A stretch of DNA of 64,000 nt from Apostichopus japonicus (GCF_037975245.1 NC_092573.1:22595265-22659264), one strand, 5' to 3'; positions 13,054 through 25,190 are shown, counted from the first letter of the stretch. The notes: a model not told the origin generated them from the letters alone. Translations and numbers: made by a program.

Positions 13054-13462
13054 TCGACAGAAAAAAGGCTTTAAGACGAAAACAATGTTAATTCTAGACT
13101 CCTATTCCTATTGTGGCTTTATATGATACCATTGGTTACAGTGTCAAGACTGTCAACAGTTCACCTTGAAAAAAAAATGGCGGGAAAAACCGGGAAGAAA
13201 GCCGTAATAGATATCAGATCCTGATGGCTCTTTGATATCACAAGTTTACAAAATAAAAACTCACAAGACACTATTCATCAACCAGGGTATCTCCCAAAAC
13301 AGTGTGAGATTTTTATACTCAATTTGGGAGAATCCAGCCAATCCTCACGTGACAGTATTTCTCAAGAGAACCGTTTTGTACATAGTTAAATATATCGAGC
13401 AATGTCAACATGCATGATACAGCCCAATGAATGACGTATCTTGTGGACCGGGAAAACCCTAT

Positions 13463-13489
13463 GGTTAGGGTTAACCCTAACCCTAACCC
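13463..13489. repeat. inverted interstitial telomere-like motif
   Basis: GGTTAGGGTT is followed directly by AACCCTAACC and then further CCCTAA-type sequence, giving a head-to-head junction of TTAGGG and CCCTAA repeats. The first 20 bp are a perfect palindrome. TTAGGG is the usual animal telomere unit. Confidence 0.85.
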
Positions 13490-16400
13490 GAGAAATACTG
13501 CATCATATGTAGTATCATACAATACCGTATACTTCTTCACGCAATGCAACTTGCCACATTATAAATTGTCTTGAGAGATGAAAACAAACTTGAGGTCTTG
13601 GTGGAGTATCACTGACGCAAATTTAACCTTGCATAGTGAGAAACACTGTTTCGGATTTTGATGAAGTCACGTGATTATAACTTACCAACCGCTTTCGAAC
13701 TAATCGCTTGGAACGGGCATGTAGGTGTGAACAGCTTCAAAGTGCTTCATAGATTCCCCCCTTCACTACAGAGCTCTCGAATATGTCCAGTTCCTCCGTG
13801 GAAATTTGCTGTGCAACAAACGATGAATAAACGCAGGATATTGATTTGATTCCAACAAGTTTTGAAGAACATACATAAATCAATGTAAGTTTCAGTGTTT
13901 GGATTTATATATCTCTCACGTATTTAATTACATAATTGATTATTCACAAACTGTGTAGTGCAATATCTTATTGTTTACACCCAAGCAACCGCAACAAACA
14001 AACAATAAACACAAACACATTTGTTAAGCGCAAAAACTTTTACAATAAACATTATTAATTAAAATCATGCACTGCTTAATTACTTCATTAGAGCGCTTAA
14101 GTTACTTTTAACTTATATGTTTACATAATCACACCCACGTCATGAATATGTATAAACTTATACACAATTATGTCGTCACAAGATAGCATTATTTTCCAAG
14201 GTTATAATATAACTGTTACAGGTTTGTAGAGATGCAAAAGCAGTTGTGAATGTAGTCCACGTATAGTGACATCACAAAATATTGCGAAATGCGAAAAATA
14301 TTCATGAAAATAAAGTAAATAAAACTCCGATTTTTGATAACTCGACAACTGAGCAAGCTAGGAAGCTGGTATTTGGAGTATATCATTCCATGCTTTCCAT
14401 CACAAATGTTGTGTTACATATAATTGGCAGACCTAGTTGTCCCCCCCCCCTCCTCCACCCTTTAATTTGTGGCTGTCTAGACATATAGAGATTGGTCGGT
14501 AAAAGTAGCTCAATTATTAATTTTCGATCATTTATGGACAATCACGATCCGCTTAGCAAATTTCAGCGGGGTTTTTATAGTCCATTGCTTCCCTATTAAC
14601 ACACTTATCCTGTCACGCGATACACGCCCATGCATGATCCAGATACGATACTGGAGTTAACTGGTGTTTCTAGCCCAAGAGACTGAAACATGTCTCAAGA
14701 GAATTATACATTTTGTGTATATAGTTAGTGATTTACGGAAACACCTCCTCTCCCACAAGACATACACCCTTGAAGAGCGATATATGTTTTGCCTATATAG
14801 TCTGTGTGTATAAGGAAAATTCCATAAATTAGGAAATCAGTACCTCGAGTATAATATTCATGCACACAAATACATAAGGCGTGTTGATTCATACATTATT
14901 TCCAGATTTAAACCTCTTTCGTTCTCATCATTTTCTGTTTTTTTTTCTCTCTCTCTACTTTGAGATATAAGTTGAGAGATTATAGGGTGCTACAATGACA
15001 AGAAAAAACCTTGTAAAAACGTAACAATTTATTGATGGCGGCACTTCTTTTCAAAATGACACTGGCGGCCAAAAGAGATTTTTTTTTTTTTCGTGTTTAG
15101 TTATTTTTTCGATTTCGGTATTAAAGCATTAGTAGGTCGTGAAACGTTTGGAGTAAACGAATATACAAACCGAATCCTGGGAATCCAGTTGGAATTAATA
15201 AGTTCTCTGAATTAATCAAGTTCTGATCCCCAAATCATTTCCGCAAGCACTACTTACAGCTGCAAAAATCGTCTTTTGCGGCAATATTTAGAGTATTAGC
15301 TAAATTCATGAATCAGCTTCATAAAACCCCTCATGTCTTGCAATATACACCGTAAGAAATAAAGAGAAATTATTCATCTTACCTGAAGGTCAATTAGTTC
15401 CTCGGTTGAGTATATGTATTTATATTGTAACGAAGTATTAAACTCAACTAAAATTTTCTTTGAATTCCTTAATCCAAATTTAAAATATAAACTGATTAAA
15501 TTTATTTTCAAAATAAGTACGGATACTTTTCCTTATTTTCATTTCCTGTTTTTTCTAAATCAATTCTTTGTAACATGAACAGCTGATATTTTAGAAATTT
15601 TTGGCGAAGCATGTTGAGAATTAATTCAATGCAAGATAATGTAATGATCATATACCTCAAATTCTTACAGTAATTTGATTCATAGAAATGTCAAATCCGT
15701 TTATTTACCAGTTTGAACATGCAAAGTTGTTATAAAACTGCGTTTGAGTTTAGGAAGAAGTATATGTGGAGTATGAATTAAGAACACTTAGAAATAGTTT
15801 TGGAAGATTATATGTTTCCAAGTAAGATTATTATTTCCTTTAAGGATGTAGAACATTGAACAAATTATTGTGCATTAGGAAGCAGGACCAAGGACAACTT
15901 TGAATGTTTCGAAATACAATGAGGGGATGAGGGGGGGTGAGGTGGGGGGCGAGGTCTTCCTTAATGAAAAGTAATTTCGTTCTTTGCCATTCATGCACTG
16001 TTCATCATTTTCAAAGGTTTGCACAATTTTTGGCTCGAATGAAGTTTTTCAATTCAATTCAAACGAAACAAAACATTGATTGAGTATGTAAAGAAAAGTC
16101 CGTGAATAAAATAGCAAAAGCGTAAAACAATCACTTGACTTTTGTGAATTTCAGTTGAATTTATTTAAAATAGTAGTCTGTTTTTTACCGATTTTGTTTT
16201 TGCTACCCTGAAGGAGCCGATCAGGCTTGTCTTCCCACCCCCCCTCCACCCCCCACCCCCGAGTTGACTTTAAGAGACGGAAACGATCAGAAGGAAATGA
16301 GATCTATGGTCTGATGGGCAGTAATTATTAACCGCAGCATGGTGGGTATCCGTAGACCAGTCTAGCGGCGGCTTAATAATTACTCCAGCATACAGTGGAT

Positions 16401-16932
16401 AAACGTTCGCTTCTTATTCTGTTAATCTCTGTTTTTCTTTCCTTCTAATTTGAACATTTTCTACCCGGTAGCTTGTCTCGAGGAATAAGAACATCCCGAC
16501 AGTAAAGTTCTTTCAAATTGTAGGTGTCGATTTTTCTTCAATTGATTTACAAAATTGCTTTTAATTACTTCAACGAAAAATGTCGCCGACACGGAATACA
16601 ACTAGAAAAAAAAAAGCCTACAGAGACATTTGCAAGGTTCAATAACCTGAAATATATTTGTATTTTTTTTCTGATTATTTTGGTTTTGGTTTTCTTGATA
16701 TATATATATTTTTAGTTTCTTGATGTCGTTCAATAATAGGACGACCACACTACACATGGGACGTTCAAACTGACTGTTTTATTGAAATATTTAATCTGTT
16801 AAAAGAAACTGATGAATGAAATGAAATTTTCTCCGCAAACATAAGAAATGATTCTGCTTAAGTGTCGGTCAGTCCATCAAAGTAGCAAATAGAAGCTGAA
16901 AGGGACTTAACCTTGTAGCTGTACATATTATT
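13490..16932. other. intergenic, nothing coding
   Basis: No supported exon. Contains scattered poly-T, poly-C and G-rich tracts (for example 14439-14460, 15928-15952, 16236-16261). Small imperfect inverted repeat near 16320-16385 built around AGTAATTATTAA. Confidence 0.45.
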
Positions 16933-17354
16933 CAGTGGTGTAACCAGCTGAGGGGCAGGGGAGGGGGTAGAGTGCCCCACACACACATATTTGAGACACG
17001 ATGGGCGACGGTGCAAAATCAAAGGGAGCAACAACAAAAATATAAAATGTACTCGAACCTGGGAGATGGGGCCGATGATGGGGGTGGGAGGGTGAGGGGG
17101 TCAACTACTATAGTGAATGTAATGTAAAGTCACCCCAAGAATATGTGCGCTATGCTCGCGGTTGCAGTGTGTCTCTGAGTGGCCATATTTTTGTATTCAC
17201 ATATATATATATATTTAAATATGTGATATAACCGGATGGGTTTCGACCGCGTAGGCGCGCACATTATTAATTTTTTCCCCAAAAATTTGGTGAAGTTTTT
17301 GTATCAAAAAAGGAAAATTTTAGTACACGATTAAAATACCTGGCTACGCCCCTG
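16933..17354. mobile_element. hAT-type MITE, 422 bp
   Basis: The left end CAGTGGTGTAACCAG and the reverse complement of the right end CAGGGGCGTAGCCAG match at 12 of 15 positions. Flanking octamers ATATTATT (16925-16932) and ATCTTATT (17355-17362) match at 7 of 8, as expected of a hAT target duplication. G-rich blocks lie inside. No transposase frame. Confidence 0.78.
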
Positions 17355-17362
17355 ATCTTATT

Positions 17363-18753
17363 GAATTAATTACAATGACAAGATTCCTTCCATAATTCTT
17401 TCACAGAAAATTTACAGGTCTGTTGACATGTAATAGTAGTTATGTTTGCATGCAAGTATGCAAATTAGGACGCCATTTTCTTTTTATTCATGTATGTATT
17501 TATTTTTTTGTATTTAGGGTGTGTGTGAGCACTAGGGAGGGGTTCCATGGCTTTCACAGAGCATTGCCATAATAAATTTGTACATTTCTGTAAAGGGTTT
17601 TTGGTTTTTCATATAAAGATCTCTCAAATGTTCAATTATATCAAACGGAGTTGGACAGTACAGTACAGCGATACTTTTGTACAGAGGCGTATAGCATAAA
17701 AGCATATGAAGAAATCAAAACATTATAATAGAGAGGCCCAAGACTATAACATTAAGACATAGACCGTATCAGTGTTATGCCGTGATACAGATGCGATTTG
17801 CCTGATCATGTGATTGGCAACACATTACAGCGTGAGCAACTCTTATCGGAATAATCAGATACCAAATTGAGATTCAAAAACAGAAACATAAAACAACACA
17901 GAAACTTTTTCGTAACTTATTTGTTCACCAATCCTCCTCACGTAGTCGTTTCTGTTTGTTATTGAATACCCCCTCCCCCCCCCCCCCCCAATAGGAAGCA
18001 TTCAAGAAGGCGTGAAAACACAACTTACATGTTATGCTCGTTTTAGAATCCTTTACGTATAATATTAATAAGCTTTCATCAATTCTTTCATGAATTTGTT
18101 AAGAGTACTTCGACTCTCTCATCGGAAGTTGATTCACAACTCAAAGCCATCTCCGGACATTTACCGTACTTTTGAATGAAATAGATACATCCCAAAGGAA
18201 ATAATATTTTTTTATTCCTTATTTAGTAAATCATTTATTTCAAAAGTTGTCTACTTTCGAATATTTCAGGAAACGTGTCGTTTTACCTTACTTTTCCTTC
18301 GTTCTTTAAAATGGCAGTACACATGAATTAGTATACAAATATAAATCAGATTGCATGGTAAACATAAATAAATGCATTGTTTATGCATCAAATATCAGAG
18401 CAACAAATTCAAAACAGATTTTAATTAATATTTCAGCTTTAAGATATGCTCCAAGTATTAAGAGAAATAAAAAACAATTAATCTTGACAGTCACTAGAGA
18501 TTATTGTTACCATTTATTATTATCATAGATATTGCAGGTTAAAAAAAAATCCCGATGAAGTTTGATACTAGACATCTACAAAGCACGCAACGCAACGCAT
18601 GCAACAACGACACACATTAAAGTTATGATTATCATTTTATTACAAAAAGGTATAAAACAAAATATATGCAAATTCGACCAATGAAACTGTTATAAATTCA
18701 AATAGTTAAATTAACTAGTTTATTTATGCAGATATTCTTTTACTTATTTTCAG
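17363..18753. other. upstream region of the GPCR gene
   Basis: AT-rich, no coding exon seen. A C-rich tract lies at 17970-17990. If the acceptor at 18752-18753 is used, this region is largely intron and the promoter lies further upstream; I could not identify the first exon. Confidence 0.4.
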
Positions 18754-18840
18754 ATGCTGCCGAGAAACCATTGACACCGTTGTAGCGAATAGGAAACGTC
18801 TTTCTGATTTGGGAATTGTTTGTCTGATTTCAAAAAAACA
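18754..18840 (+). other. probable 5' UTR part of the GPCR exon
   Basis: A pyrimidine-rich stretch ending in TTTCAG at 18748-18753 is a good 3' splice site. The 87 bases to the start codon contain an in-frame TGA at 18805-18807, so the sequence before the ATG cannot extend the receptor. An upstream non-coding exon is inferred. Confidence 0.5.
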
Positions 18841-20013
18841 ATGGCATCCCAAGTGACATTGTCTCCTCTTTCAAGTTACCCACCGACAAAAGCTTACGTA
18901 GATGAGGACATGTTGTCTAACAACCTAACCGGTGAGGCCGGAGGTGATCATTGGCAGAGGATACAAGAACTCCAGACAATGTCTCTATGGGTTATGTTCT
19001 GTATTGGTCTCCCTGGTAACCTAACTGTCATCGTTTGGATTTATGTCAATCTTCGCCGTAGATCGCGAATTAACACCATCGTCCTCGGTTTAGCCAGCGC
19101 CGATCTGATGGTCTGTTTCTTTGGTATTTTAGCCAACGCAGTCTACATTCCCATCCAACATAACTTTCTATGTAAAATATTCTACTTTTGTATGGGAATA
19201 TCATTAATGGGATCTCCTAACATGGTGATCGTCATGGCTATTGATAGACACCAAGCGGTCATTTATCCACTCAAGAAGTTCGCCGCCGCTTGGAAGTTAG
19301 TTCTGATGGGTTGGTCGATAGCAGTCTTACTGGCTTCACCTCAACTCTTCGTTTGGGCTTTAGTCGAGAAGGGGGGAGTCAAGAGATGTGGGACAACATT
19401 CAATCCCGATTCGAGTGGGAAACTGATTTACATTTTGTATATTGCTGTGATTACGTTCCTCATACCGTTGATCTTAATTTGTTACGCCTACTTGAGGATA
19501 TCGTTGAAGATCTGGGTAAAAGCCCAAGAACATAGCGGCAAAAATAATAAGAAAGGCAAAGTCAACCTCAAACGAAGTGGAAACAAATCTCTCTCAAAAG
19601 CGAAAGTTAAAACGCTTAAAATGACGATCGTGATTATCTTTTTCTTCGTATTCTGTACTTTACCTTATTTTGTCATCGAGGTAATTAGATTCATAATCTC
19701 CAGTTCGTCAGAGATTAGACATATCTATGGCATTTGTAGCACCCTCGCTGTTTCGAACTCCGCTATTAACCCGTACATTTTTCTTGCGTTTAATCTAACC
19801 AAGAGATTTTGGAACGATTTCATGATTCTGGTTGGGAGGAATTGTCCTCCTTGTCGAGGGAGATATTTTCGAGGCACAGACAATTCATTCAAGTCAGTTC
19901 GTTTCAGTTCGTCAAATTCAAAGATGGATCCTTCCTCGCGAGGTGTGACCTTCGTATCACGTGTCAATCAAGAAACATCGATTGTACCAGATGATGACGT
20001 GGATTCATTGTAA
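18841..20013 (+). CDS. class A neuropeptide GPCR, vasopressin/GnRH-receptor-like, intronless
   Basis: A single exon encodes 390 residues of a rhodopsin-family plasma-membrane receptor. I take ATG 18841 (context ACAATGG), the first in-frame ATG after the stop at 18805; a reading from TTG 18820 adds seven residues and is unlikely. Visible: N-glycosylation site NLT (28-30); TM1 48-71 with GLPGN; TM2 about 80-103 with LASAD; C111 at the top of TM3, expected to bond C183 in loop 2; IDRH (134-137) in place of DRY; TM4 with W158; TM5 with P209; a basic loop 3 (230-258); KAKVKTLKMT leading into TM6 with FCTLP (271-275) in place of CWxP; NSAINPYIF (306-314) in TM7; C335/C338 as possible palmitoylation sites; acidic end DDDVDSL. 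The loop 3/TM6 and loop 2 patterns recall vasopressin, CCAP, GnRH and corazonin receptors. A Gq-coupled peptide receptor is inferred; the ligand is unknown. Confidence 0.95.
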   Translation: MASQVTLSPLSSYPPTKAYVDEDMLSNNLTGEAGGDHWQRIQELQTMSLWVMFCIGLPGNLTVIVWIYVNLRRRSRINTIVLGLASADLMVCFFGILANAVYIPIQHNFLCKIFYFCMGISLMGSPNMVIVMAIDRHQAVIYPLKKFAAAWKLVLMGWSIAVLLASPQLFVWALVEKGGVKRCGTTFNPDSSGKLIYILYIAVITFLIPLILICYAYLRISLKIWVKAQEHSGKNNKKGKVNLKRSGNKSLSKAKVKTLKMTIVIIFFFVFCTLPYFVIEVIRFIISSSSEIRHIYGICSTLAVSNSAINPYIFLAFNLTKRFWNDFMILVGRNCPPCRGRYFRGTDNSFKSVRFSSSNSKMDPSSRGVTFVSRVNQETSIVPDDDVDSL

Positions 20014-21270
20014 TAAGGGTGTCAGGCAAAACGAATGTGTTTAAGAACAATGACATTAGGATGAAGCAACATTTTGGTTTCCTTTTTACTGATTATAAAC
20101 GACAATCGGCAATTGTGTTACATTCTTCGGTAAACAATGTCGAGAGAAACAACATTTCTGCCTGATGACATATTTCACACTCGATCTTTATGTTGGAATA
20201 ATAATCACTCATATCTTGATAAGCGGTGGTGTATGTAGTAGCGTGCTGTTCGTCTCCTCCAGATAAAAACTAATGAAAGTTTTATTCGAGTAAATACCAG
20301 CTCTCTCCCTATATATTTGACAACTGACGTTATGTTCGTCGCGGAAGTGGTATACGGGTTCACTCATGGTGTATCGTTGCACTGTATGAATCAATTAATC
20401 ACTGTGACAGGTCGCATGATAAAAGCTTTTGCCATCGTAGAGAAGGGAACATCAGGAAGAGATACAATTCCTGCCGGAGTTACTTTTACAGAAATATAAA
20501 TAGAGATGGAACGAGATTCCTTGAGGCCCAAAAATGATTTTTCGAATTAACGAGTATTCTCAAGTTGCAGACAAACTAATTCTCTAGTGACGGTGTATTT
20601 TGGAATGTTAACAAATGCATTGGTTTAGAGTAATCGAATTGAGGATCAAATTGGGTCGAGCTTATCTGCAGGCAAAAAGAGGGCGACCCAGAGTTTTCAA
20701 TGGTAGTTGATTTTTTTAATCTGTGGCCATAACTTTGCGAGTGAACTGATGAAGGTCAATTGCAATGGATTTTACGATAAGCCTATATCATCTTGCGGAG
20801 GGGATATCCCCTGAGTCTAATCGGATGTGAATAATGTGTAAGTATATAGGGACTCAAGCTTGATGAGAATTCATGGTACGCCGGGATAATGCCACATGAG
20901 GGACGCCAATATGGTAAAACGCGGGAAGAAGAAAGGAAAGCCACGTCCGTTGAGTATTTCAACAAAGTTCAGCAGAACAAAGTTCAACTTTCCTCCAAGT
21001 ATATAACTCTCTTTTTTGAGGCATAGATAAAATTTTAGTCAAAAATAGTTCAGACTGGTACATTATGAACCGACATTTTGTACAAAGTTTGCGGAAGATA
21101 TATGTGTGCAGGTTATATTACTGTTTTAGAACAAAATTTTGATTTAAACTGGCTACGAAGTACTTAAACATATTTCTGCAATTCCCGCAATCTTTTTGGT
21201 TTCGATGATAATCGCAACCTTTGCATTCATGATGGCGTATTTGAGTATGTGTATGTGTCTGTGATGCCCA
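20014..21270. other. 3' flank of the GPCR gene, nothing further
   Basis: A second stop (TAA) follows the first after one base. No canonical AATAAA was found close downstream; GATAAA near 21027 is only a weak candidate. No further exon seen. Confidence 0.4.
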
Positions 21271-22135
21271 GCTTGTAAACACGATATCTCAAGAAGGGAA
21301 AGTTGGACCAAGTTCATATTTGGTGTGGAGAAGTACCACATTCAATACAAGAATTGTATTGTTTTCGGTGGAGGTCAAAGGTCATTTGGGGTCACCAGGG
21401 CCAAATTGTGAAAACATTGTAAACACGATATCTCAAGGAGGGAAGATAGGCAGACCTTGTACTTGGTGTGTAGAAGAACAACATTGAGTGCAAGAAGCCT
21501 GCTGTTTTTGGAGGAGGTCAAATTTCATTTAGGGTCACCAGGGGTCAAATTGTGAAAACCGTATAAACATGATATCTCAATATTGGACGCTTGGATAGAT
21601 CTCATACTTGGTATGAAGGTGTATAACATTGAGTAAAAGAAGCCTTTTGATTTTGGTGTAGGTCAAAGGTCATTTGGGGACAGCAGGTCAAATCATGAAG
21701 CCTTCTAAACATGATATTGCAAGAAGGGAACCTTGGACAGATCTCATATTTGGTTTGTGATGTACCATATCAAATTTAAGGAGCCTATTATTACTTTTGG
21801 TGGAGGTCAAAGGTTACCGTCAAACATTTACTTCACTCCCTCTTACCTGTCTCTTTACACCAACACAACTTCCTAAACATAATATCGCAAGGGAAGCTTG
21901 GACAGATCGCACATTTGGTATGTAGGCTAATTGTACCACATTGAGTATACAAGAAGCCTAATGTTGTGGGCAGAGGTCAATGGTCGTTTGAGTTCACCAG
22001 GGGTCAATTGTGAAAACCATGTTTTACACAATAATTCAACAAGGACAGAAGACATATTTAGTATGTTGATGTATCTATCACATTTAGTACAAGAAGCCTG
22101 TTGTTGAGGTCAACGGTCATTGCAGGACAGCCTGT
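21271..22135. repeat. ~144-bp degenerate tandem array with AGGTCA direct repeats, 6 copies
   Basis: The landmark AAACACGATATCTCAAG and variants recur at about 21277, 21421, 21565, 21707, 21875 and 22022. Each unit carries GGAGGTCAAAGGTCATTTGG or a decayed form. In the first unit AGGTCA at 21372-21377 and 21379-21384 is a perfect direct repeat with one-base spacing (DR1), the type of site bound by HNF4 and RXR heterodimers; a further copy is near 21660. The unit reads GGGGTCACCAGG shortly after. No coding potential. Confidence 0.9.
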
Positions 22136-23130
22136 GTCATTGTGAATTTATTGTTTTTCACATGCATCACACTACTTTTCACTGTATTACTAAGATCAAG
22201 TATGTTGTACACCCTCACCATACATTACGTCAGATTCATGAAGAAAACTGCTCATGTTACACCATCGAAACCACAATGCAGTTTTGCATTCTGGTTAAAA
22301 TGGTGACACTTTTTTTATTTCAGATTGTCTCAATGTTATTTAAGTTTTGATCGGGATGTACGGAAAGTTAGATCGAAGTAAAGTTAATACCAGTATTTTT
22401 GAAAAGTACAAATGCCATATAGATCTCTATTAGCGGCTTCACAGAATCTATTACACAGATCGGGTATGCGGACTCTTAATAAGGCATTAGTCTTGACAAC
22501 CCTATTAGCCTATAGGCCCTGCATATTGTCCGATCTAGGTCAAGTTACAGTGAGAGTTATGTTCTGTACGGCCCTTTGCTCCAACCGATGTTTCTCTGCG
22601 CCTGGTCCCGCAGAAACTTAACTTCTCATGCACAGATTAATATATGCAGAGCGGCATATGCAGACATATATCTAACATGATATTGATGGGCATATAGGTA
22701 GTTTGATAAACTGCCAACATTCTTAGAGTTTGGCATATTAGTTTACATGGTGAGATATGGAACGCTGAAAACCAATAGCGGCTTTATTGGGTCGAATGTT
22801 GCTAAAACAATCCAGTTGTTTCAGCAATAGTTTATGGTTCTCGTGCTTGACGAGAGAGGGAGGGGATCGGCGGACTATACCCCCCCCCCCGGGACTGGGG
22901 CAATTAGGAGGCTCTGTGAAATATGGGGTACAGAATAAATGTCATTTCATTTCGTTATATAAACTTAAACCTAAACTAAGATTTTAAAAGACTCGGTGAC
23001 ATCAAAGATGTCATTTCTGGTGACATATAATTGTCCCAGGGGCTCAACCTGGAAGATCATACAACAAAAGGATCTAAGTTTAAGTCATAACAAAGTATGA
23101 GAATTAAGAATATAAAGATGAACAATGTTT
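22136..23130. other. intergenic, nothing recognised
   Basis: No exon-like structure. Poly-C run at 22881-22891; a short frame at 22412-22621 has no motif. Confidence 0.45.
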
Positions 23131-23355
23131 CAATCCCCAACATCATATACAGCAGCATTTCTTGTTGATCAATTGTTTTAGTGTATTGCTAATTAATCAA
23201 TGATTTCATGAACGGATTTAGGCCAACACTGGTTATCTATAGGTAATTAATCCCCAACTTCATATATAGCGGCATTCCTTGAAAAGTTTGTTTTAGTATA
23301 TAAGTAATTATTAATTTATGAGGTTATGTACGGATTAAGCCATCAACAGCATGTG
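23131..23355. repeat. ~117-bp tandem duplication
   Basis: AATCCCCAACATCATATACAG at 23132 and AATCCCCAACTTCATATATAG at 23249 begin two diverged copies that stay alignable through ACGGATTTAGGCC / ACGGATTAAGCC. Confidence 0.8.
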
Positions 23356-24684
23356 TGACGTCACTGGTCATTAGGTAATGACCTTAACTAAACAAATTTC
23401 AAACCTCAACCACGGAACTAGCGCTTAGGATGACAGGAGTGAGGAGGCTGACCAACACGCTTGTTCTGTATAATATAATTTTATTTTAATGTTGGAATTC
23501 GGTATACCTTTTAATTGAGAGTTGCGGTATAAACCCAAACGGAAAACATATTTACAGTGTTCTTGGCTTTCCAAAACATATCTGTAGGGAGATCAGACCA
23601 AAAGCCCTGCATATTGGAGTCCCTTGGCATATCCAGTATAACACTCTATTAAACTATACTAAAGAGCTTTTTGGTCTCAAGTGATGTATTTAGTTGAATG
23701 TTCCCTTCGCCAAGAGTTGTCCTCAAGAGGGGGCCACTTTAATTTATGATGTGTTTATTGAGCTTAAGGCAAAACCTATAGACGCTTATTTGATTCTGTT
23801 CCAGATTAAACATAAAATACTCAAACTGCACTTTATTTCAGAGTTCAAGTGACAATGTGCTAAAGGGGTTTATATTCTAGGAATGACAAATTTATTATTT
23901 CAGTTATAAACTGTCACCATTCTGATATTTCAGGTCTATTTCAAATATAGAAATATGGGTCGCAAAAGATATAGGAATCATACACTTTTGTGTATCATAG
24001 AATTATGAAAATTTTGAAAACAAAGACCCTCGAAGATGGGATAGAGTCCTCCTTTAAGATCGAATCGACGGGTGTTCAGTCTGGAGAGAGGGGGTTTGGG
24101 TTGGGGGTGGGGTGGGGTTATTAACTGCGAAGGGTAGTGTGATATGAGTCTTTGATCTGAGGAAGAAAACCGCAGAATCACCTTAAAAATGTTCCGGAAA
24201 GAATTGACTGTCTGTGTATTCTGTACCAACAATTCCCGCATTTGGATATTAATAATTAATAATTTATTGTTTATAATAAAACAAACGGCCCTCGCTTTCA
24301 AAACATATATTTAATAGGTAATTATTTTTGTGTTTTTTTTCACAAAGATATAGCAAGAAATGCATTGTTCTTTGAAAGACACTTAATTAGAAACTCATCA
24401 TAAACGGAAATAAAAGAAAGAAATGTTTGAAAATTGTAATTATTAATGTCTAGACGTACAGCCACCAACATCGATGTTAAAATTGTTGAAATCTGTTCTC
24501 CTTGGACACTGGTTTTGTAAACTTTGCACTCACTGCAGTTCATCAATTGTAACAACTTTCAGAAATACAAAATACATATTGGATAGCGAGGGTTTTGAAA
24601 TGTCTTTTTTCTTTGGTTTACGGATTTAGATTGTCTCAGCTACATAGTGTTTGTGTTTTATATTATATATATATATATATATTC
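23356..24684. other. intergenic, nothing recognised
   Basis: No supported exon. A 107-codon minus-strand frame (23978-24301) crosses a G-rich stretch (24090-24118) and shows no domain. Short (TA)n at 24661-24681. Confidence 0.45.
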
Positions 24685-25053
24685 ATTTGCCTTTGTCGTT
24701 TACCTCCATTTCATTAACAAAAGTGTGTCCGAAGTATCTCTTTCGAGATCCGGCTTTAGGAATCACAAATGACTTCGAGTTGTTTAGAATCATGTTTGAT
24801 CTCTAGAGTAAGGCAAAATATGTCACCAAAAACAGAACTAGTATTGTTCGATACAGGTGACAAACGCCTACAGTGGAATTACGACCTTCCTTACCGGTTT
24901 CGAACCTCTGGACATACAATTAACGTCCATAGCCAAGTTGGTTAGGGGGTCCGCCTATAAAGCGGGAGGCCCGGGTTCGAATCTCGGTGGAGGCTGGAAG
25001 TTTTTTCACTGTTCTGGATTTTCCAACTCACTACGATTTCAATTCTATATATA
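24685..25053 (+). mobile_element. tRNA-carrying SINE-like repeat, copy 1
   Basis: About 370 bp that reappear in inverted orientation at 50814-51185 with roughly 90 percent identity by eye. The order is a non-tRNA part of about 240 bp, a complete tRNA-like unit, a poly-T run, a short tail GATTTTCCAACTCACTACG, then an (AT)n tract. The tRNA-like part is at the 3' side, unlike most SINEs where it heads the element, so the true 5' end may not be as drawn. Confidence 0.75.
24923..24995 (+). ncRNA. tRNA-like sequence within the SINE-like repeat
   Basis: 73 bases with a box-A-like segment (TAGCCAAGTTGG), box B (GGTTCGAATC), an anticodon stem TCCGC/GCGGG around loop CTATAAA (anticodon AUA) and a T stem near CCGGG/CTCGG. 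The acceptor and D stems carry mismatches. TTTTTT follows 6 bases downstream and could terminate RNA polymerase III. More likely part of a repeat than a working tRNA. Confidence 0.6.
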
Positions 25054-25054
25054 A

Positions 25055-25099
<45 letters not shown>

Positions 25100-25139
25100 C
25101 ATATATATATATATTTATATATATATATTTATATATATA

Positions 25140-25189
<50 letters not shown>

Positions 25190-25190
25190 T
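25045..25190. repeat. (AT)n then (AAT)n microsatellite
   Basis: Nearly pure AT dinucleotides with a few TTT interruptions, ending in AATAATAATAATAATT. It separates the two inverted SINE tails. Confidence 0.97.

Noticed and set aside
18820-18840. N-terminal extension of the GPCR from TTG 18820
   Set aside because: TTG is not a usual animal start; the first ATG after the in-frame stop, at 18841, has good context.
19290-19994. Shadow frames inside the GPCR on both strands
   Set aside because: They overlap the seven-helix frame, lack motifs and are explained by its codon use.
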